From contig NZ_MVDG02000001.1 in the NCBI RefSeq assembly GCF_002008315.2, forward strand, positions 372,001-436,000: a stretch of DNA of 64,000 bases, written 5' to 3'. A program made the position numbers and the translations under genes. Below are positions 27,316-36,909 of the stretch, piece after piece. Position 1 is the stretch's first letter; every line of letters begins with the position of its first letter. The notes below the pieces were generated by a model. That model was not told where the DNA came from, searched no databases, and saw only the letters and a list, made by a program, of their open reading frames with translations. This DNA comes from Arthrobacter sp. KBS0703. GTDB taxonomy: Bacteria; Actinomycetota; Actinomycetes; Actinomycetales; Micrococcaceae.

Positions 27316-29054
27316 TTGTCCACCACTGCCACACTGGCAACCCTGTCCGATTCCGACCGTCTGGCCGATCCGAACTGGTGGCGTCAGGCATCCGTCTACC
27401 AGATCTACCCGCGCAGCTTCGCCGATTCCAACGGGGACGGCCTGGGCGACATCAAGGCCATCACGGCCAAGGTCCCGTACCTGAAATCGCTGGGAATCGA
27501 CGCCGTCTGGCTCAGCCCGTTCTACCCGTCGGCGCTCGCCGACGGCGGCTACGACGTGGACGACTACCGCGACGTCGACCCCAAGCTGGGCACGCTGGAG
27601 GACTTTGACGAGATGGCAGCGGCCCTGCACGCCGCCGGCATCAAGCTCATCGCTGACATCGTCCCCAACCACTCCTCGGACCGGCACGAATGGTTCAAGG
27701 AAGCCCTCGCGTCCCCCAAGGGTTCCGCGGCGCGTGACCGCTACATCTTCCGTGACGGCAAGGGCCCGAACGGCGAGTTTCCGCCGTCGGACTGGGACTC
27801 GGTCTTCGGCGGACCCGCCTGGGAGCGCATCACCGAACCGGACGGCACCCCCGGCCAGTGGTACATGCACATCTTCGCCAAGGAGCAGCCAGACCTGAAC
27901 TGGGCCAACCGGGAAATCCGGGACGACTTCCTCAAGACCCTGCGCTTCTGGTCCGACCGCGGCGTGGACGGCTTCCGCGTGGACGTGGCGCACGCCCTGA
28001 CCAAGGACCTCACCGAACCGCTGCTGTCCAAGCTGGAATTGAGCGCGGCCAACACCGGGACCGACGGTTTCGATGACGGCTCGCACCCGTTCTGGGACCG
28101 CGACGAAGTCCACGAGGTCTACACCGAATGGCGCGAGGTCTTCAACGAGTACAACCCGCCGCGCACCGCCGTTGCCGAAGCCTGGGTGCACGCCACCCGG
28201 CGGCCGCGCTACGCGAGCCCCGAGGGCCTGGGCCAGGCGTTCAACTTCGACCTCCTGCAGGCCGATTTCGACGCCGAGGAGTTCCGGGAAATCATCGCCC
28301 GCAACCTCGCCGAGGCGGCCGCCACCGGTGCGTCCTCCACCTGGGTCTTCTCCAACCACGACGTCGTCCGGCACGCCACGCGCTACGGCCTGCCGAAGAC
28401 CTCCAAGGCCAAGAAGCACGCCAAGGGCCAGGACGGCAAGGACTGGCTGCTGGCCGGCGGCCCCGAAGAGGACCTGGACGTGGCGCTCGGCGAGCGCCGC
28501 GCCCTGTCTCTTATACACATCTAGATGTGTATAAGAGACAGCTGCTGATGCTCGCGGTACCCGGCTCCGCCTACTTGTACCAGGGCGAGGAGCTGGGCCT
28601 CCAGGAAGTCGCGGACATCCCCGACGCCGAGCGCCAGGACCCGTCGTTCTTCCGCAACAAGGGCGTCGAAGTAGGCCGTGACGGCTGCCGCGTGCCCCTG
28701 CCGTGGAAGGTTGAGGGGACCTCCTTCGGCTTCGGCGACGGCGGGGCCCACCTGCCGCAGCCGGACTGGTTCAGCAAGTACGCCGTCGACGCCCAGGACG
28801 GCACCGAAGGCTCCACCCTGGAGCTCTACCGCACGGCCCTGAAGCTGCGCCGGGAACTGCAGTCCGACGAAGAGCTGGAATGGATCGAAACCGGCAACCC
28901 GGAGGTCCTGCACTTCAGCCGCCCCGGCGGCTGGCAGTCCGTGACCAACTTCGGCGACACCGCCGTCGAGCTTCCCGCCGGGACCGTGCTGGTCAGCAGC
29001 GCCCCGCTGGAAGAGGGCAGGCTGCCCGCCAACACCACGGCCTGGCTGCGCTGA
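27316..29054 (+). CDS. GH13 alpha-glucosidase, broken by adapter
   Basis: About 565 residues if restored. TTG start with AAAAGGATC ahead. N-terminal WWRQASVYQIYPRSFADSNGDG and GGYDVDDYRDVDP are GH13 (oligo-1,6-glucosidase/alpha-glucosidase subfamily) marks. The nucleophile is the D in DGFRVDVAHAL, the acid/base the E in AVAEAWVH, and the third acid the D in FSNHDVVRHA. The adapter at 28504-28541 cuts the barrel between ALGERRA and LLMLAVPGSAYLYQGEELGL; a few residues seem to be missing there. Cytoplasmic, it would release glucose from the alpha-glucoside brought in by the importer upstream. Confidence 0.88.
28504..28541. other. Nextera mate-pair junction adapter in consensus
   Basis: Full 38-bp mosaic-end palindrome inside the alpha-glucosidase gene. 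Confidence 0.97.
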
Positions 29055-29074
29055 CATAACTCAACAACAAGTAA

Positions 29075-29107
29075 AGGTGGCGGTGCCCGGCCGGGGCGCC
29101 GCCACCT
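29075..29107 (+). terminator. hairpin after the alpha-glucosidase gene
   Basis: AGGTGGCGG and CCGCCACCT enclose an inner GCCC/GGGC stem, 20 bases after the stop. There is no clear T-run after it, so termination may be weak. Confidence 0.5.
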
Positions 29108-29141
29108 GTGCGTCTGCCGCGACTCATGAAAGAGTGAAGCA

Positions 29142-30110
29142 ATGACTGATCACAACGTTCCATCGTCCGCGCAGGAGCTCATCTACGGCTGCATGGGCCT
29201 TGGCGGCGGATGGTCCGACGAACCGCATGACGTCCACCACGTGGAGGAGGCCGCTGCCGCCGTCGACGCGGCGCTGGATGCAGGCATCACACTGTTCGAC
29301 CACGCGGACATCTACCGCCGGGGCAAGTCCGAGGCTGTCTTCGGTGAGGTGCTGGCGTCAACGCCGGGCCTGCGCGAGCGCATCCGGCTGCAGACCAAGT
29401 GCGGCATCCGCCTCAACGAGCGCGGACTGGAAACCCACTACGATCTCAGCGGCGATTCGATCATTGAGCGCGTGAACGGCAGCCTCGAGCGCCTGCGCAC
29501 GGACTACGTGGACGTCCTGATGCTGCACCGCCCGGATCCCCTGATGGACCCGGCCGAGGTGGCGGCCGCCGTCGGGAAGCTCATGGCGGAAGGCAAGGTG
29601 CGGGCGCTGGGCGTGTCCAACATGTCCGGCGAGCAGATTGCGTACCTCCAGGACGCCCTGGAGACGCCGGTGGTGGCCAACCAGCTGGAGATGAGCCTGC
29701 TGAAGCGGTCCTGGCTCGAGAGCACGGTGCTCGTCAACCACCCGGAATCGGCGGATCACAGCTTCCCCCACGGCACGATCGAATACTGCGCACGGCAGGG
29801 GATCACCCTGCAGGCCTACGGCGCAATGGCACGCGGGCACTACACGGGGAATCCGCCCGAACGGCCCACACCTGCCGAGGCCGCCACGGCTGCGCTGCTG
29901 GCGGACATGGCGCGGGACAAGGGAACCACGGCCGAAGCCGTGCTGCTGGGGTGGCTCATGCGGCACCCGGCAGGGATCGCGCCGGTCATCGGAACCGCCA
30001 ATCCGGACCGGATCCGCGCCTGTGCCGGGGCCGCCCGCGCGGCCGAAGCCATGACCCGGGCCGAGTGGTACCAGCTGTGGGTCACGGCCCGGGGAACCAA
30101 CATCCCTTAA
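29142..30110 (+). CDS. aldo/keto reductase
   Basis: 322 residues with the AKR catalytic tetrad D53, Y58, K86 and H129 (FDHADIYRRGKSE, QTKCGI, LMLHRPDPL). The C-terminal IGTANPDRIR and long central loops resemble E. coli YdhF. NADPH-dependent, cytoplasmic. It lies 87 bases after the glucosidase and behind a hairpin, so its link with sugar use is uncertain. Confidence 0.87.
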   Translation: MTDHNVPSSAQELIYGCMGLGGGWSDEPHDVHHVEEAAAAVDAALDAGITLFDHADIYRRGKSEAVFGEVLASTPGLRERIRLQTKCGIRLNERGLETHYDLSGDSIIERVNGSLERLRTDYVDVLMLHRPDPLMDPAEVAAAVGKLMAEGKVRALGVSNMSGEQIAYLQDALETPVVANQLEMSLLKRSWLESTVLVNHPESADHSFPHGTIEYCARQGITLQAYGAMARGHYTGNPPERPTPAEAATAALLADMARDKGTTAEAVLLGWLMRHPAGIAPVIGTANPDRIRACAGAARAAEAMTRAEWYQLWVTARGTNIP

Positions 30111-30138
30111 CCCCGGCCCGCTCATTCGCCCCGCTTAA

Positions 30139-30204
30139 CCCAACTAGGTCGCAGTAGATGTCGTTATGAGCGTTCAAAACGACATTAACTGCGACCTAGT
30201 TGGG
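30139..30204. repeat. 66-bp nested inverted repeat between convergent genes
   Basis: Outer arms CCCAACTAGGTCGCAGT / ACTGCGACCTAGTTGGG are perfect over 17 bp. Inside are perfect 8-bp arms ATGTCGTT / AACGACAT, with a two-base interruption between the stems. It sits between the 3' ends of the aldo/keto reductase and tauD genes and could end transcription from both sides. Confidence 0.8.
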
Positions 30205-30214
30205 CTGGGGGCCG

Positions 30215-31138
30215 CTAGTTCAGCGGGGCGACTTCCGAATACGTGGAGGAGTCGCCCTTCAGAGCCTGGCTCTGCGTGCCGTCCACGCCCACCGGGATGT
30301 CGCCGGCAATCGTGACGCGGTTGAGCTTGCGCGGCTGGCCGTCGTAGTTGTCCGGAGCGTAGTGCTGGGTGATCCGGTTGTCGAAGAGCACCAGCTGGTT
30401 GGGCTCCCAGTTGACCCGCACCACGTTCTCGGGCCGGGTGACGTAGGCCTGCAGCAGCCGGATGATGTCCCTGGACTCGGTGTTGGACAGGCCCACGATC
30501 CGCAGGCGCTGCGCGAAGCCCCCGATGAACAATCCGCGCTCGCCGGTCAGCGGGTGGACACGCACCACGGGGTGGGCGGTCTCGAACTTGAGCCGGGTGA
30601 ACTCCTTGCGGCGCTCTTCGGCGTTGGCATGCTCCAGGTTCTTGGGCACCGAGTAGTCATAGTCGTTGGTGTGGATTGCCCAGAGCGTGTCAGCGAAGTT
30701 GCGCAGTTCATCCGGCAGGTCGCGGTATGCGGCACCGGAGGACGCGATCAGCGTTTCGCCGCCGTACGCCGGCAGGTCGATGCTGCGCAGGGTGGAGGCC
30801 TGCGGCGGGTTGACCACAAACGTGACGTCCGTGTGCCAGTTGTTGGCGGAGCCGTTCTCGCTGTCCACCGGCAGGACGTTTTCCTCGCCCTCTACGGATG
30901 CGACCGTGGGGTGGGCCTTCGTGAGTGGTCCGAAGTGGCTGGCGAACTTCACCTGTGCCTCGTCGGTGAGGATGTTGGCTTCCCGGAACACCAGGGCCTT
31001 GTGCTCGTTGAGTGCCGCGCGGATCTGGGCGACAGTCTCGGCGGAGAGGTCCCCGCTGAGGTCCAGGCCGCGGATCTCGGCCCCGATGCGGGAGCCCAGC
31101 TTGGCGAATTCGAGCTTGGTTTCGGTAATGACGGTCAT
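30215..31138 (-). CDS. TauD/TfdA-family Fe(II)/2-oxoglutarate dioxygenase
   Basis: 307 residues. Iron ligands are H102 and D104 in NNWHTDVTF and H259 in TQHYAPDNY; R270 in GQPRKLNRVTI binds 2-oxoglutarate. The family includes taurine dioxygenase and alkylsulfatase AtsK, which free sulfite or sulfate from organosulfur compounds using O2. It follows a sulfonate-type binding protein by 62 bases, which supports a sulfur-scavenging role. The exact substrate cannot be told. Confidence 0.86.
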   Translation of the reverse strand: MTVITETKLEFAKLGSRIGAEIRGLDLSGDLSAETVAQIRAALNEHKALVFREANILTDEAQVKFASHFGPLTKAHPTVASVEGEENVLPVDSENGSANNWHTDVTFVVNPPQASTLRSIDLPAYGGETLIASSGAAYRDLPDELRNFADTLWAIHTNDYDYSVPKNLEHANAEERRKEFTRLKFETAHPVVRVHPLTGERGLFIGGFAQRLRIVGLSNTESRDIIRLLQAYVTRPENVVRVNWEPNQLVLFDNRITQHYAPDNYDGQPRKLNRVTIAGDIPVGVDGTQSQALKGDSSTYSEVAPLN

Positions 31139-31200
31139 TGTTCTTCCTTACTGTGGTGGCGCTGGCGGTGGGTTACTGGCGGTGCGTATCTGGCGGTGTG

Positions 31201-32220
31201 TTAGTTGGAAATGAGTCCGTTGAACTCGTTGGTGTAGAGCTTCTTGGGATCCAGGTCGGACTTGATGATGCCCACCGACTTCAGGTATTCGTTCCAGCGG
31301 GTGAAGTCCTCGTCCTTGATTTCGCCCTTGTTGGGGACGCCCACGCTCTTCCAGTACTGCAGGGCGGCGGGGTTCTCATTGCGGCCGCGCTCCTTCAGGA
31401 TCTTGGTGAAGCGCGCAATCACTTCCTGGCGCGGCGTGGTGCGTTCCCACTCGATGGCTTTCGCGACGCCCGTGGTGAACGTCCGGGTGGTGTTGGGGTT
31501 CTGGGCGATGAAGTCTCCCCGGAGCACGTAGGGGCCGCCGGCAAAGCTGCCGAACAGGTCGAAGTCGCTGAAGACGGACCGCAGCCCTCCGTTGGCGATG
31601 GCCTTGTCCTGGAGGATGCTGCCCAGTGAGCCTGCATCCACCTGTCCTCGGCGGATAGCTTCCTCGGTGTCGTTGGGCGGCACCACCACGAGCTGGACCT
31701 GCTTGATCTCGTCCGCGCTGAGCCCGTTCTTCCTGAGGTAGGTGTTGATCACGGCCTCCGAGTGCGCTCCGAGGGTGTTGACCGCGATCTTCTTGCCGAT
31801 GAAGTCCCGGGCCGTCCGGATCGGGCTGTCCGCCTTCACGTAGTAGCCGTTGAAGGTCTTGCTGTCTTCGCCGTAGTAGTTGATGACGGCCTTGACCGGT
31901 GCCCCGGCCTCGACGAGCTTCACCACGGCACCCGCGAAGGCGCCGCCGAAGTCCGTCTGGCCGGTGGCCGCGGATTGGATGTCCTGCGGGCCGCTGATGG
32001 TGTTGCCCACCCAGTTCAGCTTCACATCGCCCAGGTAGCCGAGATCCTGGGCCAGTTCGGGGAGGGTCACGGTGTTGGCCCAGCCCTGGTACCGGAGCTC
32101 CTTGACCTCGGTGGCGCCCGGGGCGCCGGTGCCGGCCACCGAGGGGCCACCGCAGCCGGACACCGTCAGGGCGATGACGACGGCGGCCGCAGCACTCAGG
32201 ATGGTCAGGTGTCGTTTCAT
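31201..32220 (-). CDS. SsuA/TauA-like solute-binding lipoprotein
   Basis: 339 residues. A lipoprotein signal ends in the lipobox VSGC at about residue 20-23. The mature domain is of the NMT1/SsuA type: LRYQGWANTVTLPELAQDLG, GPQDIQSAATGQTDFGG, and GKKIAVNTLGAHSEAVINTYL. These deliver sulfonates, taurine or nitrate-like anions to an ABC permease. No permease or ATPase gene is beside it, which is odd: upstream lies a divergent lyase gene and downstream only tauD. Confidence 0.84.
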   Translation of the reverse strand: MKRHLTILSAAAAVVIALTVSGCGGPSVAGTGAPGATEVKELRYQGWANTVTLPELAQDLGYLGDVKLNWVGNTISGPQDIQSAATGQTDFGGAFAGAVVKLVEAGAPVKAVINYYGEDSKTFNGYYVKADSPIRTARDFIGKKIAVNTLGAHSEAVINTYLRKNGLSADEIKQVQLVVVPPNDTEEAIRRGQVDAGSLGSILQDKAIANGGLRSVFSDFDLFGSFAGGPYVLRGDFIAQNPNTTRTFTTGVAKAIEWERTTPRQEVIARFTKILKERGRNENPAALQYWKSVGVPNKGEIKDEDFTRWNEYLKSVGIIKSDLDPKKLYTNEFNGLISN

Positions 32221-32539
32221 GGGGGTTCCTTCGATGGTTGCTTGGCTGGCTCTGTGGCCAGGGTTACTGCCGGCCGCCGCAGCGGCCCGATGGATCGATG
32301 TAAGCGCACTTGGCCGGCGCAGGAAAGCGGCCCGGTCACGGCAGGAAACCCTTGGAAATCCGCTGAAATACCGCGCAACGCAGGGTCATGAGGCGCCGTG
32401 TTTCGGCCGATGAATCCCCGTGACGGACGGCACGCGGAACGGCCTCCCGCGCCGTAGACTCCCGCTTTTGTTCGTATTGGTCTCCGCCGGGGACCGGTCA
32501 TCTTCGCCTTAGCAGGTGCAGGCCGGATACGGTAGGTAT
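32221..32539. other. 319-bp divergent intergenic region
   Basis: Lies between the SsuA-like and CitE-like genes, which diverge, and must hold both promoters. I see no gene, RNA or convincing box in it. Confidence 0.4.
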
Positions 32540-33403
32540 ATGACGTCTTCTTCCACTGCCGAGATCACCCGGCACGAACGCAACATCCCCGCCGAAATCG
32601 CCCGTTCGTGGCTACTGGTCAACGCAATGAAAACCGAGCTCTTCGACCAGTCGGCGGTATCCCGCGCGGATTCCATCATTCTGGACATCGAGGACGCGGT
32701 GGATCCCTCACAGAAGGACACAGCCCGCGAGAACGTGGTGAACTGGCTGACCGCAGGCGGCCAGGCCTGGGTCCGGATCAACGACGCCATCAGCCCCTTC
32801 TGGGCCGATGACCTCGCCGGCCTCCGCGGCACGCCCGGACTGCTCGGCATCATGCTGGCCAAGACCGAATCCGCGGACCAGGTCACCGAGTCCTTCCACC
32901 GCATGGACGGCAAGACGCCCGTCATCGCGCTCGTCGAGAGCGCCCTCGGCATCGAGGAAGCCAACAACATTGCCAAGGCGCAGGGCGCGTTCCGGCTCGC
33001 CTTCGGGTCCGGCGACTTCCGCCGCGACACGGGCATGGCGGCCACGCCCGAGGCGATGGCCTACCCGCGCGCCAAGCTCGTGGTGGCCAGCCGGGTCGGC
33101 AACCTGCCCGGCCCCATCGACGGCCCCACTGTCGGCACCAACCACCCCATCCTGCGCGAGCAGACCGGCATCACGGTGATGATGGGCATGACCGGAAAGC
33201 TCTGCCTGGCCATCGACCAGACCAGCGTCATCAACGAGGTCATCAGCCCCACGCCGTCGGATGTCGCCTGGGCCACCGACTTCATGGCCGACTTCGAGGC
33301 CAACGGCCGCGTCATCCGCGACGGCTCCGACCTGCCCCGCCTGGGCCGCGCCGAGAAGATCATGAAGCTCGCGGTAGCCTTTGGGGTGCAGCCCGCGCTC
33401 TAG
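32540..33403 (+). CDS. HpcH/HpaI aldolase / citrate-lyase beta-like protein (CoA ester lyase)
   Basis: 287 residues from the ATG at 32540. The TIM-barrel family signature is present: DSIILDIEDAVDPSQK (metal-site acidic residues), ARENVVNW, RINDAISP, PVIALVESALGIEEA with the metal-binding glutamate, and LAFGSGDFRRDTG. Such enzymes cleave malyl-, citramalyl- or similar CoA esters. There is no citrate-lyase alpha or gamma gene, so it is a stand-alone CitE-like lyase of unknown substrate. Confidence 0.82.
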   Translation: MTSSSTAEITRHERNIPAEIARSWLLVNAMKTELFDQSAVSRADSIILDIEDAVDPSQKDTARENVVNWLTAGGQAWVRINDAISPFWADDLAGLRGTPGLLGIMLAKTESADQVTESFHRMDGKTPVIALVESALGIEEANNIAKAQGAFRLAFGSGDFRRDTGMAATPEAMAYPRAKLVVASRVGNLPGPIDGPTVGTNHPILREQTGITVMMGMTGKLCLAIDQTSVINEVISPTPSDVAWATDFMADFEANGRVIRDGSDLPRLGRAEKIMKLAVAFGVQPAL

Positions 33404-33430
33404 CCCGCAGCAGCACCTTCAGGAGGCCCC

Positions 33431-34401
33431 GTGACCGATACCCGCTATCTGGTGCACGGGGTCTTTTGGGATGGTCCGGCTGCCGCTTCCGGGACGTCCG
33501 ATGGCGGCCGGCCCGTTTTGCGCCTCCAGCAGCTTTCGCCGGAGGGCGGGTTCAGCGAGTTAAGGCTCGACGCCGGTGCGCGGCTTGGCTTCCGGGTCGC
33601 CGACAGCGGAAAGCACTGCCTCGGGCATGCCAAGGTCTTCTCCGCGGCGGAGCGGGAGCATGTGCCGTGCCCGGGCCGGTTCCCGGCGGTGCGGGGGAGC
33701 CAGTGCGAGCGCTGTTTCGTGGTGGACGATTCCCGGCTCATCCACGATTTCCACCGCGGCGGCCGGGTTCCGCCTGGGCTCCGAAGCTACCTTATGCAGC
33801 CGCACTGGCTGTACGTGGCCACGTTTGCCCACGGCGCCAGCAAAATCGGGACGGCATCCCAGCCCCGGAAGTGGAACCGGCTGGCCGAGCAGGGCGCCGT
33901 GGTTGCCCGGTACGTTGCACTCGCCGAGGACGGCCGCGTGGTGCGGGTCCTTGAGGACATGGTCACCCGCGAAGCCGGACTCGCCCAGCAGGTCCGGTCC
34001 TGTCTCTTATACACATCTAGATGTGTATAAGAGACAGCCGCCCTGACGGACCCGCTGCCCGGCGGCGGCTCGACGAACTGAACCGCCGCCTGGCGGAAGA
34101 AGTCAGGACGCTGTTGGCGGGCACCGCCGTCGGGGGTTTCGGCGTCGTGGACGAGCAGTGGGTCCGGCCCGCGCAGGCCGCCGGGCTGGTCGCGGCGTCG
34201 GCCCGGCACGCCTACCCGCACAGCATGGACGGCGGCAGCCACGGCTTCACGCTCGGGGCGCTGTGCGGGAGCCACGGACTGGCCGGCATCGAGGGCTCGG
34301 AGCTGGACTTCGTGGTGAACCTGGGGCTGCTGAAGGCGCGTCTGATCGAGCCGGGCGAGTTCAGCTCCGAGGTGCCCGCCGTGCAGGAGGCCCTGTTCTG
34401 A
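33431..34401 (+). CDS. DUF2797 protein, broken by adapter
   Basis: GTG start behind AGGAGG. Restored length is about 310 residues. The N-terminal half has a cysteine set that looks metal-binding (KHCLGH, HVPCPGRF and SQCERCFVVDD), then PHWLYVATFAHGASKIGTASQPRKWNRLAEQGA, which resembles a GIY-YIG-like core. The adapter (34000-34037) separates LAQQVRS from RRRLDELNRRLAEEV. The reading frame differs on the two sides only because of the artefact. Function unknown. Confidence 0.75.
34000..34037. other. Nextera mate-pair junction adapter in consensus
   Basis: Full 38-bp mosaic-end palindrome inside the DUF2797 gene. Confidence 0.97.
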
Positions 34402-34420
34402 AGCCGGGTAAACTGGCACG

Positions 34421-34645
34421 GTGCTGAACGAATTCTGGGCCTCGGCGCCCGCCTCATACAAAGTCCTGGTTTTCAGCGCGATGGGCCTGATCGCCGCAGG
34501 CATCATCCTCAACATTGCGGGGAATGCCGCGCACAACCAGGGGCTCATGGTGGCGTCGCTGCCCGTGATCGGCCTCGGGCTCGTGCTGCACATGGCCGGA
34601 ATGGTGATCCGGGGCCAGCAGGTCCGCAAGAACCTCCGGAAGTAG
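34421..34645 (+). CDS. small two-helix membrane protein (DUF3188-like)
   Basis: 74 residues, GTG start 20 bases after the DUF2797 stop. Two hydrophobic segments (VLVFSAMGLIAAGIILNIAG and MVASLPVIGLGLVLHMAGMV) join through a polar loop, and the end is basic. Size and layout fit DUF3188. No function known. Confidence 0.65.
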   Translation: MLNEFWASAPASYKVLVFSAMGLIAAGIILNIAGNAAHNQGLMVASLPVIGLGLVLHMAGMVIRGQQVRKNLRK

Positions 34646-34689
34646 CCGCGTACTGGGTGGTCCGCGGCGACCCCGATAGGCTTGAGGCC

Positions 34690-35151
34690 ATGACTATCAA
34701 TCCGGATCTGCAGGGCCGAAGCTACCCTGCCGCAGAGGTGTACGACGTCGGCCGCGAGAAAATCCGCGAGTTTGCCCGCGCGGTCAAGGCCACCCACCCC
34801 GCCCACTTTGACGTCGACGCCGCGAAGGGCCTGGGCCACCGCGACCTCGTTGCACCGCCCACGTTCGCGATCATCATCGCCCAGCGAGCCGACGCGCAGC
34901 TGATCGAGGACCCGGAGGCCGGCATCGACTTCTCCCGTGTGGTCCACGCAGACCAGCGCTTCACCCACCACCGCCCCATCTTCGCCGGCGACCGCCTCGT
35001 GGCCGAGCTGCACGTCGACGGCGTCCGTGCCATGGGCGGCGGCGCCATGATCACCACCCGCGCCGAGATCTTTGCGCTCACGGACGGCGACGGGCGCGAG
35101 CCCGTGTCCACCACCAAGTCATCCATCCTGGTCCGCGGAGAGGGACAGTAG
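34690..35151 (+). CDS. MaoC-like dehydratase, N-terminal type (HadA-like)
   Basis: 153 residues. A hot-dog fold with REKIREFARAVKATHPAHFD, DLVAPPTFAIIIAQ and HADQRFTHHRPIFAGDRL, as in HadA and the FAS1 dehydratase-like domain. On its own this type lacks the catalytic Asp/His and pairs with a HadB-like subunit, which is the next gene, 2 bases after the stop. In mycobacteria the complex dehydrates 3-hydroxyacyl-ACP. In this organism the acyl substrate is unknown. Confidence 0.82.
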   Translation: MTINPDLQGRSYPAAEVYDVGREKIREFARAVKATHPAHFDVDAAKGLGHRDLVAPPTFAIIIAQRADAQLIEDPEAGIDFSRVVHADQRFTHHRPIFAGDRLVAELHVDGVRAMGGGAMITTRAEIFALTDGDGREPVSTTKSSILVRGEGQ

Positions 35152-35153
35152 CC

Positions 35154-35591
35154 ATGAGCCCAACATTCGAAGAACTCAGCGTCGGCCAGGACATCGGCGC
35201 CCGCAGCATCGACGTCACCCGGCAGGACCTGGTCAAGTACGCCGGCGCGTCCGGCGACTTCAACCCCATCCACTGGAACGAAGCCTTCGCCACCGGCGTG
35301 GAGCTCCCGGGCGTCATCGCGCACGGCATGTTCACCATGGGAGCGGCCGTGCAGCTCGTCTCCGACTGGGCAGGCGACCCCGCCGCCGTCGTCGATTACC
35401 AGACCCGCTTCACCAAGCCGGTACTGGTGGCCGACACGACCGGAACCGGCGCCGCCGGCGCCCTCATCGAAGTGACCGGCGCCATCGGGGCGCTCGACGC
35501 CGAGGCACGCACCGCGCGCGTGGACCTCGCCGTGGTCTTTGACGGGCAGAAAGTCCTCGTGAAGGCCCAGGCCCTCGTCAAGGTGTCCTGA
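35154..35591 (+). CDS. MaoC-like dehydratase, catalytic type (HadB-like)
   Basis: 145 residues. The hydratase-2 motif is ASGDFNPIHWNEAFA with catalytic D35 and H40, followed by GVIAHGMFTMG. It would form the catalytic subunit with the HadA-like protein encoded just upstream. The following MFS gene starts 14 bases later. Confidence 0.85.
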   Translation: MSPTFEELSVGQDIGARSIDVTRQDLVKYAGASGDFNPIHWNEAFATGVELPGVIAHGMFTMGAAVQLVSDWAGDPAAVVDYQTRFTKPVLVADTTGTGAAGALIEVTGAIGALDAEARTARVDLAVVFDGQKVLVKAQALVKVS

Positions 35592-35605
35592 AACGTGATC
35601 CGCTC

Positions 35606-36870
35606 TTGAGCTCAACCGCAGTCCGGGCGCGGGAGGTCACCCTCTGGCGCAACGCGGTGGTGGTGGCGTACGGCGCCAGCGGCATCGCCTTCGCCTCCTG
35701 GGTGTCCCGCCTGCCCGCGATCCGCGACGGACTGAACCTCACGCCCGGGACCATCGGGCTGCTCCTGCTGTGCATGACGGCCGGCTCGTTTCTCTCGGTG
35801 TCCGCCTCCGGGCTGATCGTGCTGCGGCTCGGCTCCAAGCGGACCATCCGCACCGGCAGCGTCATGGTGGGCATCGGACTGGTCCTGGCGGGATTTGGCA
35901 CGTCTGTGCTGGCCAGCCCGTTCACGGTTGCCGCCGGGCTGGCGGTGATCGGTCTGGGCACGGCGAGCTGGAACACTGCTTCCAATGTGGAGGGGGCCGC
36001 CGTGGAGCGGGCCGTGGGCGGCACATCATGCCGCGCCTCCACGGCGCGTTCAGCCTGGGCACCGTGGCAGGTGCCGGGCTGGGGGCCTGGGCGGCCGGTT
36101 CCGGCATGCCGGTGTTCTGGCACCTCGCGGCCGCCGGCGTCGTCGTGGCCGTTTCGGTGACGACGGCGGCGGCTGGTTCCGCGCCGACGCCACGCCCGTG
36201 GTGTACGGCTCCACGTACCGGCCCGACAACTTCGAGGACCCTCCACCGGCCCGCTGCCCATCATCCGGGCCGGGTCGGAGGCCGAGGAGCCTCCGCTGGA
36301 CAACAAGCGCAAGATCGCACAGGCCTGGCGGGACAAGCGGACGCTGCTGCTCGGCGTCATGGTCCTGGGACTTGCCCTCGCGGAGGGGGCGGCGGGGACT
36401 GGGTGGCGCTGGCACTCGCCGACGGCCACCACCAGTCGGACGCCGCCGGTGCCGCCGGTTACGGGATCTTCGTCACGTTCATGACCATCGGCCGGTTTGC
36501 CGGCACCGTGGCGTTGGACCGGTTCGGCCGGGTTCCCGTGATGCGCTGGTGCTCCTCGCTGGCCGTGGCGGGGCTGGCGTTGTTCGTTTTCGCGCCCGTT
36601 CCCTGGCTCGCGTACGCCGCACTCGCCGTCTGGGGGCTCGGGGCATCGCTGGGATTCCCGGTCGGCATGTCCGCAGCCGCCGACGACCCCACGAAAGCGG
36701 CGGCGCGCGTCTCCGTGGTGTCCACCATCGGGTACGGCGCGTTCCTTTGCGGCCCGCCGCTGCTGGGGCTGCTGGCCGAGCATGTCGGGATCCTGCATTC
36801 CCTGCTGGCCGTCATGGCCGTGCTGGTCGTGAGCTTCCTGCTGTCTCCGGTGGCGCGGAAGATTTCCTAG
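35606..36870 (+). CDS. MFS transporter with four one-base frameshifts
   Basis: TTG start. A major-facilitator permease of about 420 residues if repaired. The frame breaks near 36020, 36170, 36242 and 36393, and each break is cured by one added G or C. The joined product reads VERAVGRHIMPRLHGAFSLG at the first site, continues with ATPVVYGSTYRPDNFEDP and DNKRKIAQAWRDKRTLLLG, and ends with GLGASLGFPVGMSAAADDP. It resembles the Fsr/YbjJ-like sugar-MFS branch (SWVSRLPAIRDGL). Because murB next door shows the same damage, I take these as consensus errors; true decay cannot be excluded. Confidence 0.68.
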
Positions 36871-36909
36871 TGTTCCCTTGGGTTCCGTAACTTCCCATAA
36901 GCTGGACTG

